Source: Caulobacteraceae bacterium
GTDB taxonomy: Bacteria > Pseudomonadota > Alphaproteobacteria > Caulobacterales > Caulobacteraceae
NCBI GenBank assembly: GCA_025450315.1
Contig: JANWHQ010000009.1
Location: forward strand, 1 to 64,000
DNA: 64,000 bases
Direction: 5' to 3'
In this document: one piece after another, positions 13,983 to 23,135 of the stretch
Position numbering within the stretch: position 1 is the first letter of the stretch
Layout of the letters: every line of letters starts with the position of its first letter
Made by a program: the position numbers and the translations under genes
Notes under the pieces: generated by a model
Told to the model about the DNA's origin: nothing
What the model saw: the letters and a program-made list of their open reading frames with translations, nothing else
The model's database searches: none

Positions 13983-15431
13983 ATGAGGCGATTGTGGACG
14001 ACAGCGGCGGCGGCCGCGCTCTGCGTGTTCGCGGCGAGCGCGTGGGGCGCGCCCTCGGGAGGCCAGCTGGAGCTGGTGGCGGTCCACCACCATCTGCGGG
14101 GCAGCCAGGACAGCGAAACCACGACCTCGCGCCATCACAAGGCCAAGTCCGAAAGCTCGTCATCCGCGCGTCGCAAGGCCAAGTCCGAAAGCGCCTCCTC
14201 CTCGCGCCATGAGCGCCGCTCGCGCACGGGGCGCCGGCACGGGGAAGCCGCCAGCGAAGAGACCGCCCCGCACGCCAGGGGCCGCAAGGGCCGCCACCAC
14301 ACAGAGCCGGCCGCCGAGGCGCCGGCGCGCGGCCGGCATGGCCGCCACGCCCACGTCCCCAGCGAGATCAGGACCGAATCCGGCGGCACGGTCGAGGTCG
14401 GCAGGCACGACACCCTGGAATCGATCTCCCGGGATACCGGGGTCACCATCCCCGAGCTGGCCAAGCTCAACCACCTGAGGAAACCCTTCCGCATCCGCAA
14501 GGGCGCCAAGCTGAAGCTGCCCGAGCGCCGCTATTATGTGGTCAAGCGCGGCGACACCATTTCCGGCCTCGCGCGCAAGTTCGGCGTGGAGTCCTCCGAG
14601 CTGGCGGCCGCCAACGACCTGTCGCGCAGCCGCGCCCTGAGGTCCGGCCAGAAGTTCTACCTGCCCGGCTCCGCCCACGAGGCCGCGCCGCCCGAGGAGC
14701 AGGAGGCGCCGCCGCCCGAGCGTCCATCCCGCCGGCCCACGCCGCCCCCGCCCCGCTACCGCCCGCCCTCGATCGCCCCGTTCATCCCGGCGCCGGCCCA
14801 GCGGCCCTATGCCTACCCGGCCCCGCCGGCCAGCACGCCCGCGCCGGAGACCGACGCCCTGAACACGCCGCCCGCCTCGACGCTCCAGGGCCAGGGCCAG
14901 GCCCAGGCCCCGGCCCCGGCGTTCCAGACGACCCCAGGCCCCCGTCCCTACCAGGCGGTGCCGCCCAATCCCGGACGCCCGATCATCCAGAGCTCGCCCG
15001 CGCCCACCGCCTCGGACGTGGCCACCGCCGGCAAGGGCAAGTTCATCTGGCCGGTGAACGGCCAGGTGATCCAGGGCTTCGGCCCCAAGGCCGACGGCCA
15101 GCGCAACGACGGCCTCAACATCCAGGCCGGCTCCGGCGATCCGGTGCGCGCCGCCGCTGATGGCGAGGTGGTCTACGCCGGCGACCAGGTGCCGAGCTTC
15201 GGCAACCTGGTGCTGATCAAGCACGCCGGCGGCTGGGTCACGGCCTACGCCCACATGGCGCGGATCATGGTCAGGAACCGCGACACGGTGGTGCAGGGCC
15301 AGCAGATCGGCGTGGTCGGCCAGACCGGCCAGGTCGACCGACCCCAGCTGCACTTCGAGATCCGCTACGCCCCCTCGCCCAGGGACAAGGCGATCCCGGT
15401 CGATCCGGCGCTGGTGCTGCCGGAGAAGTAG
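13983..15431 (+). CDS. LysM + M23 (LytM) domain murein hydrolase/activator, DipM/NlpD-like
   Basis: Signal peptide; two LysM repeats (DTLESISRDTGVTIPELAKLNHL; DTISGLARKFGVESSELAAANDL); C-term NDGLNIQAGSGDPVRAAADGEVVYAGDQVPSFGNLVLIKHAGGWVTAYAHM. Confidence 0.9.
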   Translation: MRRLWTTAAAAALCVFAASAWGAPSGGQLELVAVHHHLRGSQDSETTTSRHHKAKSESSSSARRKAKSESASSSRHERRSRTGRRHGEAASEETAPHARGRKGRHHTEPAAEAPARGRHGRHAHVPSEIRTESGGTVEVGRHDTLESISRDTGVTIPELAKLNHLRKPFRIRKGAKLKLPERRYYVVKRGDTISGLARKFGVESSELAAANDLSRSRALRSGQKFYLPGSAHEAAPPEEQEAPPPERPSRRPTPPPPRYRPPSIAPFIPAPAQRPYAYPAPPASTPAPETDALNTPPASTLQGQGQAQAPAPAFQTTPGPRPYQAVPPNPGRPIIQSSPAPTASDVATAGKGKFIWPVNGQVIQGFGPKADGQRNDGLNIQAGSGDPVRAAADGEVVYAGDQVPSFGNLVLIKHAGGWVTAYAHMARIMVRNRDTVVQGQQIGVVGQTGQVDRPQLHFEIRYAPSPRDKAIPVDPALVLPEK

Positions 15432-15439
15432 GGGCCGGG

Positions 15440-15560
15440 ACGCCCCCTCCACCGCCTTCGGCGGTCCCCCTTCCCCCAAAAGAAAGTGGGGAGGATCCTG
15501 GGCCGACGCCGGCCGAGATCTTCCCCCTCTGGGGGAAGTACCCGCGAAGCGGGGATGGGG
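15440..15560. repeat. Intergenic multi-hairpin element between convergent genes
   Basis: Three perfect short hairpins: ACCGCC-TTC-GGCGGT (15451-15465), CTTCCCCC-TCT-GGGGGAAG (15520-15538), CCCGC-GAA-GCGGG (15541-15553). Confidence 0.7.
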
Positions 15561-15571
15561 CCGCGGCTCCC

Positions 15572-16000
15572 CTACTTCGCGAACAGCTGTCCGAAGTCGG
15601 CGAAGGCCTTGAACTCCAGGGCGTTCCCGGCAGGATCCAGCAAGAACATGGTCGCCTGCTCGCCCGTCTCGCCTTCGAAGCGGACATAGGGCTCGATCAC
15701 GAAGCGTACGCCTTCGGCCTTCAGCCGCGCGGCCAGCACCTTCCAGCGGTCCAGGTCCAGCACCACCCCGAAGTGCGGCACAGGCACGTCGTGGCCGTCC
15801 ACGGCGTTGGCGCCGGCGGTGCGCCGGGACGCCCCCTCGACCTTGTGGGCGACGATCTGGTGGCCAAACAGGTCGAAGTCGATCCACTCGCCCTCGGCGC
15901 TGCGGCCCTCCGGGCATCCCAGCACCTGGCCGTAGAAGGCGCGCGCGGCCTCCAGGTCGTCGACGGGGAAGGCGACGTGGAACGGAGTCAGCTGGCTCAT
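15572..16000 (-). CDS. VOC-family (glyoxalase/bleomycin-resistance-like) protein
   Basis: [53 protein letters not shown]. Confidence 0.88.
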   Translation of the reverse strand: MSQLTPFHVAFPVDDLEAARAFYGQVLGCPEGRSAEGEWIDFDLFGHQIVAHKVEGASRRTAGANAVDGHDVPVPHFGVVLDLDRWKVLAARLKAEGVRFVIEPYVRFEGETGEQATMFLLDPAGNALEFKAFADFGQLFAK

Positions 16001-16044
16001 CGCGGCGGTTCTGGCGCCGCCCGGCCGCATTACCAATCCCTAAG

Positions 16045-16503
16045 TTGTCGCCCCGGCCCGAAGAGCGCAGCATCCGGGCCCACCTGAAGCCGCAGCGAGC
16101 CGCGCCCGTGATCCGCCTGATCCTGAATATCCTCTGGTTCGTCTTCGGCGGCTGGATCTCGGGCCTCGCCTGGATCCTGGCCGGGCTGATCATGTCGGTC
16201 ATCGTCGTGGGCCTGCCCTGGGCGCCGGCGGCCTTCCGCCTGGCCGGCTTCTCGGCCTGGCCGTTCGGCAAGACCATCGTCCGGCGCGAGGCGCTGGGGC
16301 GCGAGGACCTGGGCACCGGCCCCTTCGGCTGCGGCCTGAACGTGATCTGGGTGGTGGTGGCCGGCTGGTGGCTGGCGCTGCATCACGTGGTCATCGCCGC
16401 CGCCCAGGCGGTGACCATCATCGGCATCCCCTTCGCCTGGCAGCACCTGAAGCTGGCGCTGATCTCCCTGGCGCCGGTGGGGACCGAGGTGATCGAGACC
16501 TGA
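16045..16503 (+). CDS. YccF-domain inner-membrane protein
   Basis: RLILNILWFVFGGWISGLAWILAGLIMSVIVVGLPWAPAAFRLAGFSAWPFGKTI and second similar repeat. Confidence 0.85.
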   Translation: MSPRPEERSIRAHLKPQRAAPVIRLILNILWFVFGGWISGLAWILAGLIMSVIVVGLPWAPAAFRLAGFSAWPFGKTIVRREALGREDLGTGPFGCGLNVIWVVVAGWWLALHHVVIAAAQAVTIIGIPFAWQHLKLALISLAPVGTEVIET

Positions 16504-16516
16504 CCGCGCGCTGGGG

Positions 16517-16894
16517 CTAGCGGCCGCGGCCGCCCAGCAGCTTCTGGACCCTTTTGGGCGCGACATGCGTCCAGGCGAAATGCAGCACCGTCTCCAGGTC
16601 GGCGGCGTCGATGGCGTCCAGCACCACATAGGTCCAGCCGTGATGGCCGTAGCTCTCGGTGGGGCGCAGCGCGGCCGGATGGCCGGCGACCAGGTTCAGC
16701 TGGTGCTCCCGCTCGAGCTTGACCACGCCGACGCCGTCCGCACCCAGCCCATCGAACAGCGCCTTGCCGCCCCGGGCGCCCAGCAGGCCGAAGATGCGCT
16801 TTTCCACCCGGAAGGCTGCGCGGGCCCGATGCAGGTCCTCGTAGGCCTCGGGAAACCCGAGGGCGATGCGGCGAAAGTCTTCGGCGCTGCTCAT
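16517..16894 (-). CDS. MmcQ/YjbR-family protein
   Basis: FRRIALGFPEAYEDLHRARAAFRVEKRIFGLLG...HHGWTYVVLDAIDAADLETVLHFAW. Confidence 0.7.
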   Translation of the reverse strand: MSSAEDFRRIALGFPEAYEDLHRARAAFRVEKRIFGLLGARGGKALFDGLGADGVGVVKLEREHQLNLVAGHPAALRPTESYGHHGWTYVVLDAIDAADLETVLHFAWTHVAPKRVQKLLGGRGR

Positions 16895-16950
16895 GCCTCG
16901 ACCCCCTGGCGCCATGGCCTGGCCGCCTGACAGACTGGACGCGAGACTGG

Positions 16951-17024
16951 CAGCCCGGAGAGGACTCGAACCTCCGACCTTCGGTTTAGGAAACCGCTGC
17001 TCTATCCTGCTGAGCTACCGGGCC
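16951..17024 (-). tRNA. tRNA-Arg (anticodon CCT)
   Basis: Minus strand GGCCCGGTAGCTCAGCAGGATAGAGCAGCGGTTTCCTAAACCGAAGGTCGGAGGTTCGAGTCCTCTCCGGGCTG, cloverleaf with CCT in loop, encoded CCA at 16948-16950. Confidence 0.95.
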
Positions 17025-17053
17025 GTGCGCCGGGTTTTAGGGGTCGGAGGCGC

Positions 17054-17845
17054 ATGGCGTCCAGCGGCAAGCTCACAAGGGGCCTGCGGGTCTTCGCGTT
17101 CCTCGCGCTCGCGGCGCTGGCCGGCTGCGGCCAGGGCGGGCTGGAGCGGCTGGCCCGCGGCGAGACCGGCAAGGTGATCTCGGTGCATTCCGGCGACAGC
17201 CTGACCCTGGATTCGGGGCTGGAGGTGCGCGTGGCGGGGGTCGAGACGCCGCGGGGCGATCAGCCTTTCGCCGACCAGGCCCGCACGGCCCTGACCCTGA
17301 TGGTGGTGGGCCGCAAGGTGCAGCTGCTCTACGGCGGGGCCCGGCGCGACCGCTTCGGACGGGCGCTGGCCCAGCTGAAGCTGGTCGACAACGGCGACTG
17401 GGTGGAAGGCCTGATGCTGCGCAAGGGCGATGCGCGCACCCGGACCTGGGCCGACAACCGCGCCATGGCCAAGGCCATGCTTGAGGACGAGGCCTATGCC
17501 AGGAACCGCAATCTCGGGCTCTGGGCGCTGAAGGACTACCGGGTGCTGGTTCCGTCCGAGACGGCGGGCCGGACGGGTTTCCAGATCGTCGAAGGGCGGG
17601 TGCTGGGATCCACGGGCGCGGCCGACGGCGCGGGCGTGGCGCTGCAGTTCCAGCGGGGACCCGGCCAGCGCTTCACCGCCGAGATCGACGCCAAGGCCCT
17701 GGCGGATTTCCGCACCGCCGGCGACGGGCCCGAGAAGCTGACGGGCAAGCTGGTGCGCGTGCGCGGACCGGTCCGCTATGGCCCCGGCGGTCCGGTCATG
17801 CGGCTGGATCATCCCGAGCAGGTGGAGCTCTTGAAGGGCGGGTGA
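17054..17845 (+). CDS. SNase-like (thermonuclease-fold) lipoprotein
   Basis: Lipobox LAALAGC; KVISVHSGDSLTLDSGLEVRVAGVETPRGDQPFADQARTALTLMVVGRKVQLL...DRFGRALAQL. Confidence 0.75.
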   Translation: MASSGKLTRGLRVFAFLALAALAGCGQGGLERLARGETGKVISVHSGDSLTLDSGLEVRVAGVETPRGDQPFADQARTALTLMVVGRKVQLLYGGARRDRFGRALAQLKLVDNGDWVEGLMLRKGDARTRTWADNRAMAKAMLEDEAYARNRNLGLWALKDYRVLVPSETAGRTGFQIVEGRVLGSTGAADGAGVALQFQRGPGQRFTAEIDAKALADFRTAGDGPEKLTGKLVRVRGPVRYGPGGPVMRLDHPEQVELLKGG

Positions 17846-17857
17846 TCGCCCCCGCGG

Positions 17858-18307
17858 TCAGTTCGGCGGCTTGGCGGCGATCGGACAGCCCGCCTGGATG
17901 CGGGCCCTCTCCTCGAGGAATTCCTTGCGATGCGGCGCGTATTTGAGCGCGGCGTCCATGTCGGCCAAGGCCGCCGCACACTGTCCCCGCCCGGCCTCCA
18001 GGCCGGCCCGGTTCGAATAGGGCAGCGGCCAGCCCGGGTCGTACTGGATCGCCGCGCTGAAATCGGCCAGCGCCTTGTCCAGGTCGCCGATGTGCGCATA
18101 GGCCACGCCGCGGTTGGTGAAGGCGCCGGCCACGTCGGTGCTCACCAGCCCGCCATGCTTGAGGCAGGTGGTGTAGAGGTCGATCTGCTGGTGCGGGTCC
18201 TTGGACGCATAGGCCGCCGCGCAGGCGCTGAAGTCGGCGCGGGCAGGCGCCGGAAGGACGGCCAGACCTGCGGCGACCGCCGAGATGGGGATCAGGATCC
18301 GGATCAT
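17858..18307 (-). CDS. Secreted TPR-containing protein
   Basis: Signal peptide MIRILIPISAVAAGLAVLPAPARA; TPR AGAFTNRGVAYAHIGDLDKALADFSAAIQYDPGWPLPYSNRAGLEAG. Confidence 0.8.
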   Translation of the reverse strand: MIRILIPISAVAAGLAVLPAPARADFSACAAAYASKDPHQQIDLYTTCLKHGGLVSTDVAGAFTNRGVAYAHIGDLDKALADFSAAIQYDPGWPLPYSNRAGLEAGRGQCAAALADMDAALKYAPHRKEFLEERARIQAGCPIAAKPPN

Positions 18308-18366
18308 GCGACGCGCTCCCCCAAACACCGCTCAATCTGAGCGCGATTCAGGGGCCCCGCAACAGC

Positions 18367-19062
18367 TCAGCTGTCGCCCAACGCGAACTCCACCCCGGCG
18401 CGGGCGTGGATCTCGGTGGAGTTGAAGCTGGGCACGCGGATGTCGCCCTCGCCCACCAGCATGCCGAGCTCGGTGCAGCCCAGGATCACCCCGTCCACGC
18501 CGGCGGCCCTCTCGGCGCCGACGATCTGCAGCAGCGCCGCCCGCGACTGGGGATTGATGACGCCCCGCACCAGCTCCTCGTAGATCATCCGCTGCAGCCG
18601 GGCGCGGTCGACCTCGCCGGGGACCACCACGTCCACCCCCAGGCTCGCCAGCCGGTCGCGGTAGAAGGCCTCCTCCATGGTGTAGCGGGTGCCGAGCAGG
18701 AGCGGCCGGCGCACGCTGGTGGCCTTCACCGCCGCGGCGGTCGCCTCGGCGATATGGATCAAGGGGATGGCGACCGCCGCCTGCACCTGGTCGGCCATGC
18801 GGTGCAGGGTGTTGGCGCAGATCATGATCGCCTCGGCGCCGGCCCCCTCCAGCCGCCGGGCGGCCTCCGTCAGGATCTTGCCGGCCTCGTCCCAGCGGCC
18901 CTCGGCCTGCATGTGGGTGATGGGCTCGAAGTCCACCGACCACAGGATCAGGGGGGCGGAGTGCGAGCCGCCCAGCCGCTCGCGGGTCATGCGGTTGACC
19001 AGGGAATAATAGTCGGCGGTGCTTTCCCAGCTCATCCCGCCGATCAGGCCAAGCGTCTTCAA
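18367..19062 (-). CDS. Aspartate/glutamate racemase family protein
   Basis: MKTLGLIGGMSWESTADYYSLVNRMTRERLGG...IMICANTLHRMADQV...VILGCTELGMLV. Confidence 0.92.
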   Translation of the reverse strand: MKTLGLIGGMSWESTADYYSLVNRMTRERLGGSHSAPLILWSVDFEPITHMQAEGRWDEAGKILTEAARRLEGAGAEAIMICANTLHRMADQVQAAVAIPLIHIAEATAAAVKATSVRRPLLLGTRYTMEEAFYRDRLASLGVDVVVPGEVDRARLQRMIYEELVRGVINPQSRAALLQIVGAERAAGVDGVILGCTELGMLVGEGDIRVPSFNSTEIHARAGVEFALGDS

Positions 19063-19080
19063 CGGTGCGACGACCCCCGG

Positions 19081-20814
19081 TTAGATGTCCGCATAGACGT
19101 GCCGCTCGCCCTTCTGGCCCGGATGGGTGACCGCGCCCTGGTGGGCGGGACCGACGCTCTGGGCGAACTTCCAGATGGCGCCGGAGCCGTAGCTGGTCTC
19201 GCGCGCCCGCCAGTCGCGGGCCCTGTGCTCCAGGATGGTGGAATCGACCTCCAGATCGATGGTTCCGGCCTCGGCGTCGATGGAGATGATGTCGCCGTCC
19301 TGCACCAGGGCGATCGGGCCACCCACCTGGGCCTCGGGACCCACGTGGCCGATGCACAGGCCCCGCGTGGCGCCCGAGAACCGGCCGTCGGTGATCAGGG
19401 CCACCTGGTCGGAGATGCCCTGGCCGTAGATGGCGGCGGTGGTCGACAGCATCTCGCGCATGCCGGGGCCGCCGCGGGGCCCCTCGTAGCGGATCACCAG
19501 CACGTCGCCGGGCTTGTAGTCGCGCGTCTCGACCGCGGCGAAACAGGCTTCCTCGCCATCGAAGACGCGGGCCGGGCCGCGGTGCTTGGTGTGCTTCAGC
19601 CCCGCCACCTTCACGATGGCGCCGTCGGGGGCCAGCGAGCCCCAGAGTCCGACCACCCCGCCGGTGGGCGAGAAGGGATTGGAGGCCGGACGGATCACGT
19701 CCTGGTCCTCGCGCCAGGTCACCGTCTCCAGGTTTTCGCGCAGGGTCTTGCCGGTCACGGTCATGACGTCGCCGTGGATCAGGCCGGCGTCGAGCAAGGT
19801 GCGCAGCAGCATGGGCACCCCGCCCGCCTCGCCCATGTGCTTGGCCGCGTAGCGGCCCCCCGGCATCAGGTCGCACAGATAGGGTGTGCGGGCGGCGATC
19901 CTGGCCACGTCCCTCAAGGTGAACTCGATCCCCGCCTCGTGGGCCATGGCCGGCAGGTGCAGGGCCCCGTTGGTCGAGCCGCCGGTGGCGGCCACCACCA
20001 CGGCGGCGTTCTCGAAGGCCTGCAGGGTGCAGATGTCGCGCGGGCGGATGTTCTGCTCGATCAGCCGAACCACCGCCTCGCCCGAGGCGCGGGCGTACTG
20101 GTCGCGGCTCAGATAGGGCGCCGGCAGGGCGCTGGAGAGCGGCAGGGCCAGGCCGATGGCCTCCGACACGCAGGCCATGGTGTTGGCGGTGTACTGGCCC
20201 CCGCAGGCGCCGTCGCCCGGGCAGGCATGCTGCTCGAGGTCGCAGAGGTCCTCCAGGCTCATGTTGCCGGCCGAGTGCTTGCCGACCCCCTCGAACACGT
20301 CCTGGACCGTCACCTCGCGCCCCTGCCAGGTCCCCGGCAGGATCGAGCCGCCATAGAGGAACACCGAGGGGACGTTCAGGCGCAGCATGGCCATCATCAT
20401 GCCGGGCAGCGACTTGTCGCAGCCGGCCACGCCCACCAGGGCGTCGTAGCTGTGGCCGCGGATGGTCAGCTCGACGGAGTCGGCGATCACCTCGCGGCTG
20501 ACCAGCGAGGAGCGCATGCCCTCGTGGCCCATGGCGATGCCGTCGGTGACGGTGATGGTGCAGAATTCCCGGGGCGTCGCGCCGGCCGCCTTGACCCCCT
20601 CGGCCACGGCGGTCGCCTGTCGCATCAGGGTGGTGTTGCAGGGCGCGGCCTGGTTCCAGCACGAGGCCACGCCCACGAAGGGCTGGCTGATCTCCTTCGT
20701 GCCCAGCCCCATCGCATAATAGTACGAGCGGTGCGGCGCGCGGGCCGGCCCCTCGGTGACGTGGCGGCTGGGCAGGTGGGATTTGTCCCAGCGGCCGTCG
20801 GCGGTCTTGGTCAT
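19081..20814 (-). CDS. ilvD: Dihydroxy-acid dehydratase (IlvD/Edd family)
   Basis: VGVASCWNQAAPCNTTLMRQ, VGVAGCDKSLPGMMMAM, GACGGQYTANTMACVSEAIG. Confidence 0.92.
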   Translation of the reverse strand: MTKTADGRWDKSHLPSRHVTEGPARAPHRSYYYAMGLGTKEISQPFVGVASCWNQAAPCNTTLMRQATAVAEGVKAAGATPREFCTITVTDGIAMGHEGMRSSLVSREVIADSVELTIRGHSYDALVGVAGCDKSLPGMMMAMLRLNVPSVFLYGGSILPGTWQGREVTVQDVFEGVGKHSAGNMSLEDLCDLEQHACPGDGACGGQYTANTMACVSEAIGLALPLSSALPAPYLSRDQYARASGEAVVRLIEQNIRPRDICTLQAFENAAVVVAATGGSTNGALHLPAMAHEAGIEFTLRDVARIAARTPYLCDLMPGGRYAAKHMGEAGGVPMLLRTLLDAGLIHGDVMTVTGKTLRENLETVTWREDQDVIRPASNPFSPTGGVVGLWGSLAPDGAIVKVAGLKHTKHRGPARVFDGEEACFAAVETRDYKPGDVLVIRYEGPRGGPGMREMLSTTAAIYGQGISDQVALITDGRFSGATRGLCIGHVGPEAQVGGPIALVQDGDIISIDAEAGTIDLEVDSTILEHRARDWRARETSYGSGAIWKFAQSVGPAHQGAVTHPGQKGERHVYADI

Positions 20815-21067
20815 GACTGCTCCTTGCGCGCCGGGTCTACCCGCTGGAAGGGCCGCTTGGGAAGGCCGTAGCGTCGCCCTGGGCGGTTGGCCGAACACCC
20901 CGGCGGCGGCCCAGAAAAACCTCGGCTTGGCTGCAATATCGATGCGCCCTGGCCGTGTAACGGTCACGCTTGATTGAACTGAATCCGACCGCTGTTCTGA
21001 AACCATGCGGCATCTATGCAGTTAGTTCGATGTGGGGGTCGAGCAAAGGCGACCAGAGGAGTTGAGA

Positions 21068-21343
21068 ATGGCCCAAGCACGATCCAAGCGCGGGTTCGCG
21101 GCGATGGACCGCAACAAGCAGCGGGAAATCGCCAGCAAGGGCGGCCAGAGCGTGCCGAGCGAGAAGCGCAGCTTCTCCAAGGATCCCGGGCTGGCGGCCG
21201 AAGCCGGCCGCAAGGGCGGCCAGAGCGTCGCGCCCCAGGCGCGCAGCTTTTCCCAGAACCGGGCCCTGGCGGCCAAGGCCGGCCGCAAGGGCGGCGAGGC
21301 GCGCGGGGCCCGGACCGACCGCCCCCAGCGCGCGGCGGGCTGA
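21068..21343 (+). CDS. KGG-repeat stress-induced-type protein
   Basis: Repeats IASKGGQSV / AGRKGGQSV / AGRKGGEA; 91 aa hydrophilic. Confidence 0.85.
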   Translation: MAQARSKRGFAAMDRNKQREIASKGGQSVPSEKRSFSKDPGLAAEAGRKGGQSVAPQARSFSQNRALAAKAGRKGGEARGARTDRPQRAAG

Positions 21344-21361
21344 AGCCGCGATAGGTCCAGC

Positions 21362-21838
21362 TCAGAGCGCCGCGTCGATTGCGCGGCGCAGCTCGGGATC
21401 GGACGGTTCGGTGCGCGAGCCGAAGCCGCGGATCGGCCGTCCGTCCTTGCCGAGCAGGATCTTGTGGAAGTTCCACCGAGGCTCGGCCTCGTCGCCTAGC
21501 TCGGCCTTGGCCCACTGGTAGAAGGGGTGGGCGCCAGCGCCCGTCACTGGGACCTTGGCGGTCATCGGGAAATCCACCCCGAAGTTGGTGGCGCAGAAGC
21601 TCTGGATCTCGCTCTCGGTCCCCGGCTCCTGGGCGCCGAAGTCGTTGGACGGCACGCCCAGCACCACCAGACCCTTGTCCCTGTAGGCCGACCACAGGCT
21701 CTCCAGCCCCTCGTACTGCGGCGTCAGCCCGCAGCGCGAGGCGGTGTTGACCACCAGCACCGCCTTGCCGTCGAAGTCCTTCATCGGCAGCGGCTGGCCG
21801 TCGATCGAGGTGAAGTCGAAGTCGTGGGCGGTGGTCAT
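21362..21838 (-). CDS. Glutathione peroxidase
   Basis: VLVVNTASRCGLTPQYEGLESLW; PSNDFGAQEPGTESEI; RWNFHKILLGKDGRPI. Confidence 0.93.
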   Translation of the reverse strand: MTTAHDFDFTSIDGQPLPMKDFDGKAVLVVNTASRCGLTPQYEGLESLWSAYRDKGLVVLGVPSNDFGAQEPGTESEIQSFCATNFGVDFPMTAKVPVTGAGAHPFYQWAKAELGDEAEPRWNFHKILLGKDGRPIRGFGSRTEPSDPELRRAIDAAL

Positions 21839-21870
21839 GGGGGTTCTCCTTCGCAAGAACCTCACCCTAG

Positions 21871-21978
21871 CACCGTCATGGCCGTGCTCGTCCCGGCCAC
21901 CCATGAACACCGAATTGCGGGATTTCTGGCAGCGCTCAGCGTGTACGGGTTCGCGGGACAAGCCCGCGAATGACGGTG
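21871..21978. repeat. Intergenic nested inverted-repeat element
   Basis: CACCGTCAT (21871-21879) / ATGACGGTG (21970-21978) flanking TTCGCGGG-ACAAG-CCCGCGAA (21950-21970). Confidence 0.75.
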
Positions 21979-21993
21979 GCGGGGGCGGAGGGC

Positions 21994-23124
21994 CTACCCC
22001 ACCGCCTCGATCAGGCGGTCGCAGACGTAATTCGCCTGGGCGTCGGTCAGGTAGGGGTGCATGGGCAGGGACAGCACCCGGCCGGCCAGCCGGTCGCTTT
22101 CGGGGAAGCTCCGGCCCTCGGCATAGGGGCTGAAGGCGGCCATTCGGGGGAGGGGCTGGGAATAGTAGACCGCGGTCGGCACGCCGTCGGCCTTGAGCCG
22201 GGCCTGCACCGCGTCGCGCCGGTCGGTGGCGATGGTGTAGAGGCCATAGCCGCTCCCGCAGCCGACGCCGAAGGCCTGGGGGTCGACGTGGTTGGCCAGG
22301 CGTCGGTCGTAGATCGCCGCGATCTGGCGCCGGCGGTCGAGTTCTCCCTGGAACAGTTTCAGCTTCTCGACCACCACCGCGCACTGCAGGCTGTCGAGCC
22401 GGCCGTTGAAGCCGACCCGCACGCTCTCCTTGCGGCCGGTATCGGTGCCGTGCCAGCGCACCTGTTCGGAGGCCTCGTAGAGCTCCGGATCGCGGAACAG
22501 CACCGCCCCGCCGTCGCCGTAGCCGCCCAGGGCCTTGGCCGGGAAGAAGCTGGTGGCCGTCACCGGGGCGATGTTCCCAGCCCAGCGGCCGTTCCAGCGC
22601 GCGCCGAAGGACTGGGCCGCGTCGGCCAGCACGGTCAGGCCCTGGGCCTCGGCCACCGCCAGGATCGCCTCGTAGTCGGCCGGGATGCCGAACAGGTCGA
22701 CGGCCACGACCAGCCGGGGCGTCAGTCCCTGCGCCCTGGCCTCGCCGATGCGGCGCTCGAGATCGATGGGGTCCAGGCAGAAGTCCTGGGCGCGGACGTC
22801 CACGAACACCGGCGTGGCCCCGGCCAGGATCACGGCGCTGGCGGTGGCGTTGTAGGTGAAGGCCGGCAGGAACACCGCGTCGGTCTTCTCGAGATTCATG
22901 GCCATCATCGGGATCATCAGGGCGTCGGTGCCGCTGGCCGCCGCCAGGGCCTTGGACGCGCCGGTGAAGGCGCAGAGCTCGGCTTCCAGCTCGGCCACCT
23001 CGGGCCCGCCGATATAGGCTCCGTGGTCGAGGACAGCCTTGAAGCGCGCCTCGATGCGGTCCCGGATACGGGCCTGCTGGGCCTTCAGGTCGATGAAGGC
23101 GATCGGCTCGGGAGGCGCTGGCAT
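21994..23124 (-). CDS. DegT/DnrJ/EryC1/StrS-family sugar aminotransferase
   Basis: PIAFIDLKAQQARIRDRIEARFKAVLDHGAYIGGPEVAELE...FFPAKALGGYGDGGAVLF. Confidence 0.92.
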   Translation of the reverse strand: MPAPPEPIAFIDLKAQQARIRDRIEARFKAVLDHGAYIGGPEVAELEAELCAFTGASKALAAASGTDALMIPMMAMNLEKTDAVFLPAFTYNATASAVILAGATPVFVDVRAQDFCLDPIDLERRIGEARAQGLTPRLVVAVDLFGIPADYEAILAVAEAQGLTVLADAAQSFGARWNGRWAGNIAPVTATSFFPAKALGGYGDGGAVLFRDPELYEASEQVRWHGTDTGRKESVRVGFNGRLDSLQCAVVVEKLKLFQGELDRRRQIAAIYDRRLANHVDPQAFGVGCGSGYGLYTIATDRRDAVQARLKADGVPTAVYYSQPLPRMAAFSPYAEGRSFPESDRLAGRVLSLPMHPYLTDAQANYVCDRLIEAVG

Positions 23125-23135
23125 GAAGCGGCCGG

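Noticed and set aside
14881-14940. Short tandem-like CAGGGCCAGGCCCAGGCC stretch considered as a repeat array
   Set aside because: It is a coding Gln/Ala/Pro linker in the LysM/M23 protein, not a CRISPR or satellite.
18406-20871. 821-aa plus-strand ORF
   Set aside because: Antisense to the racemase and ilvD genes; composition is His/Gly/Ala-rich artefact.
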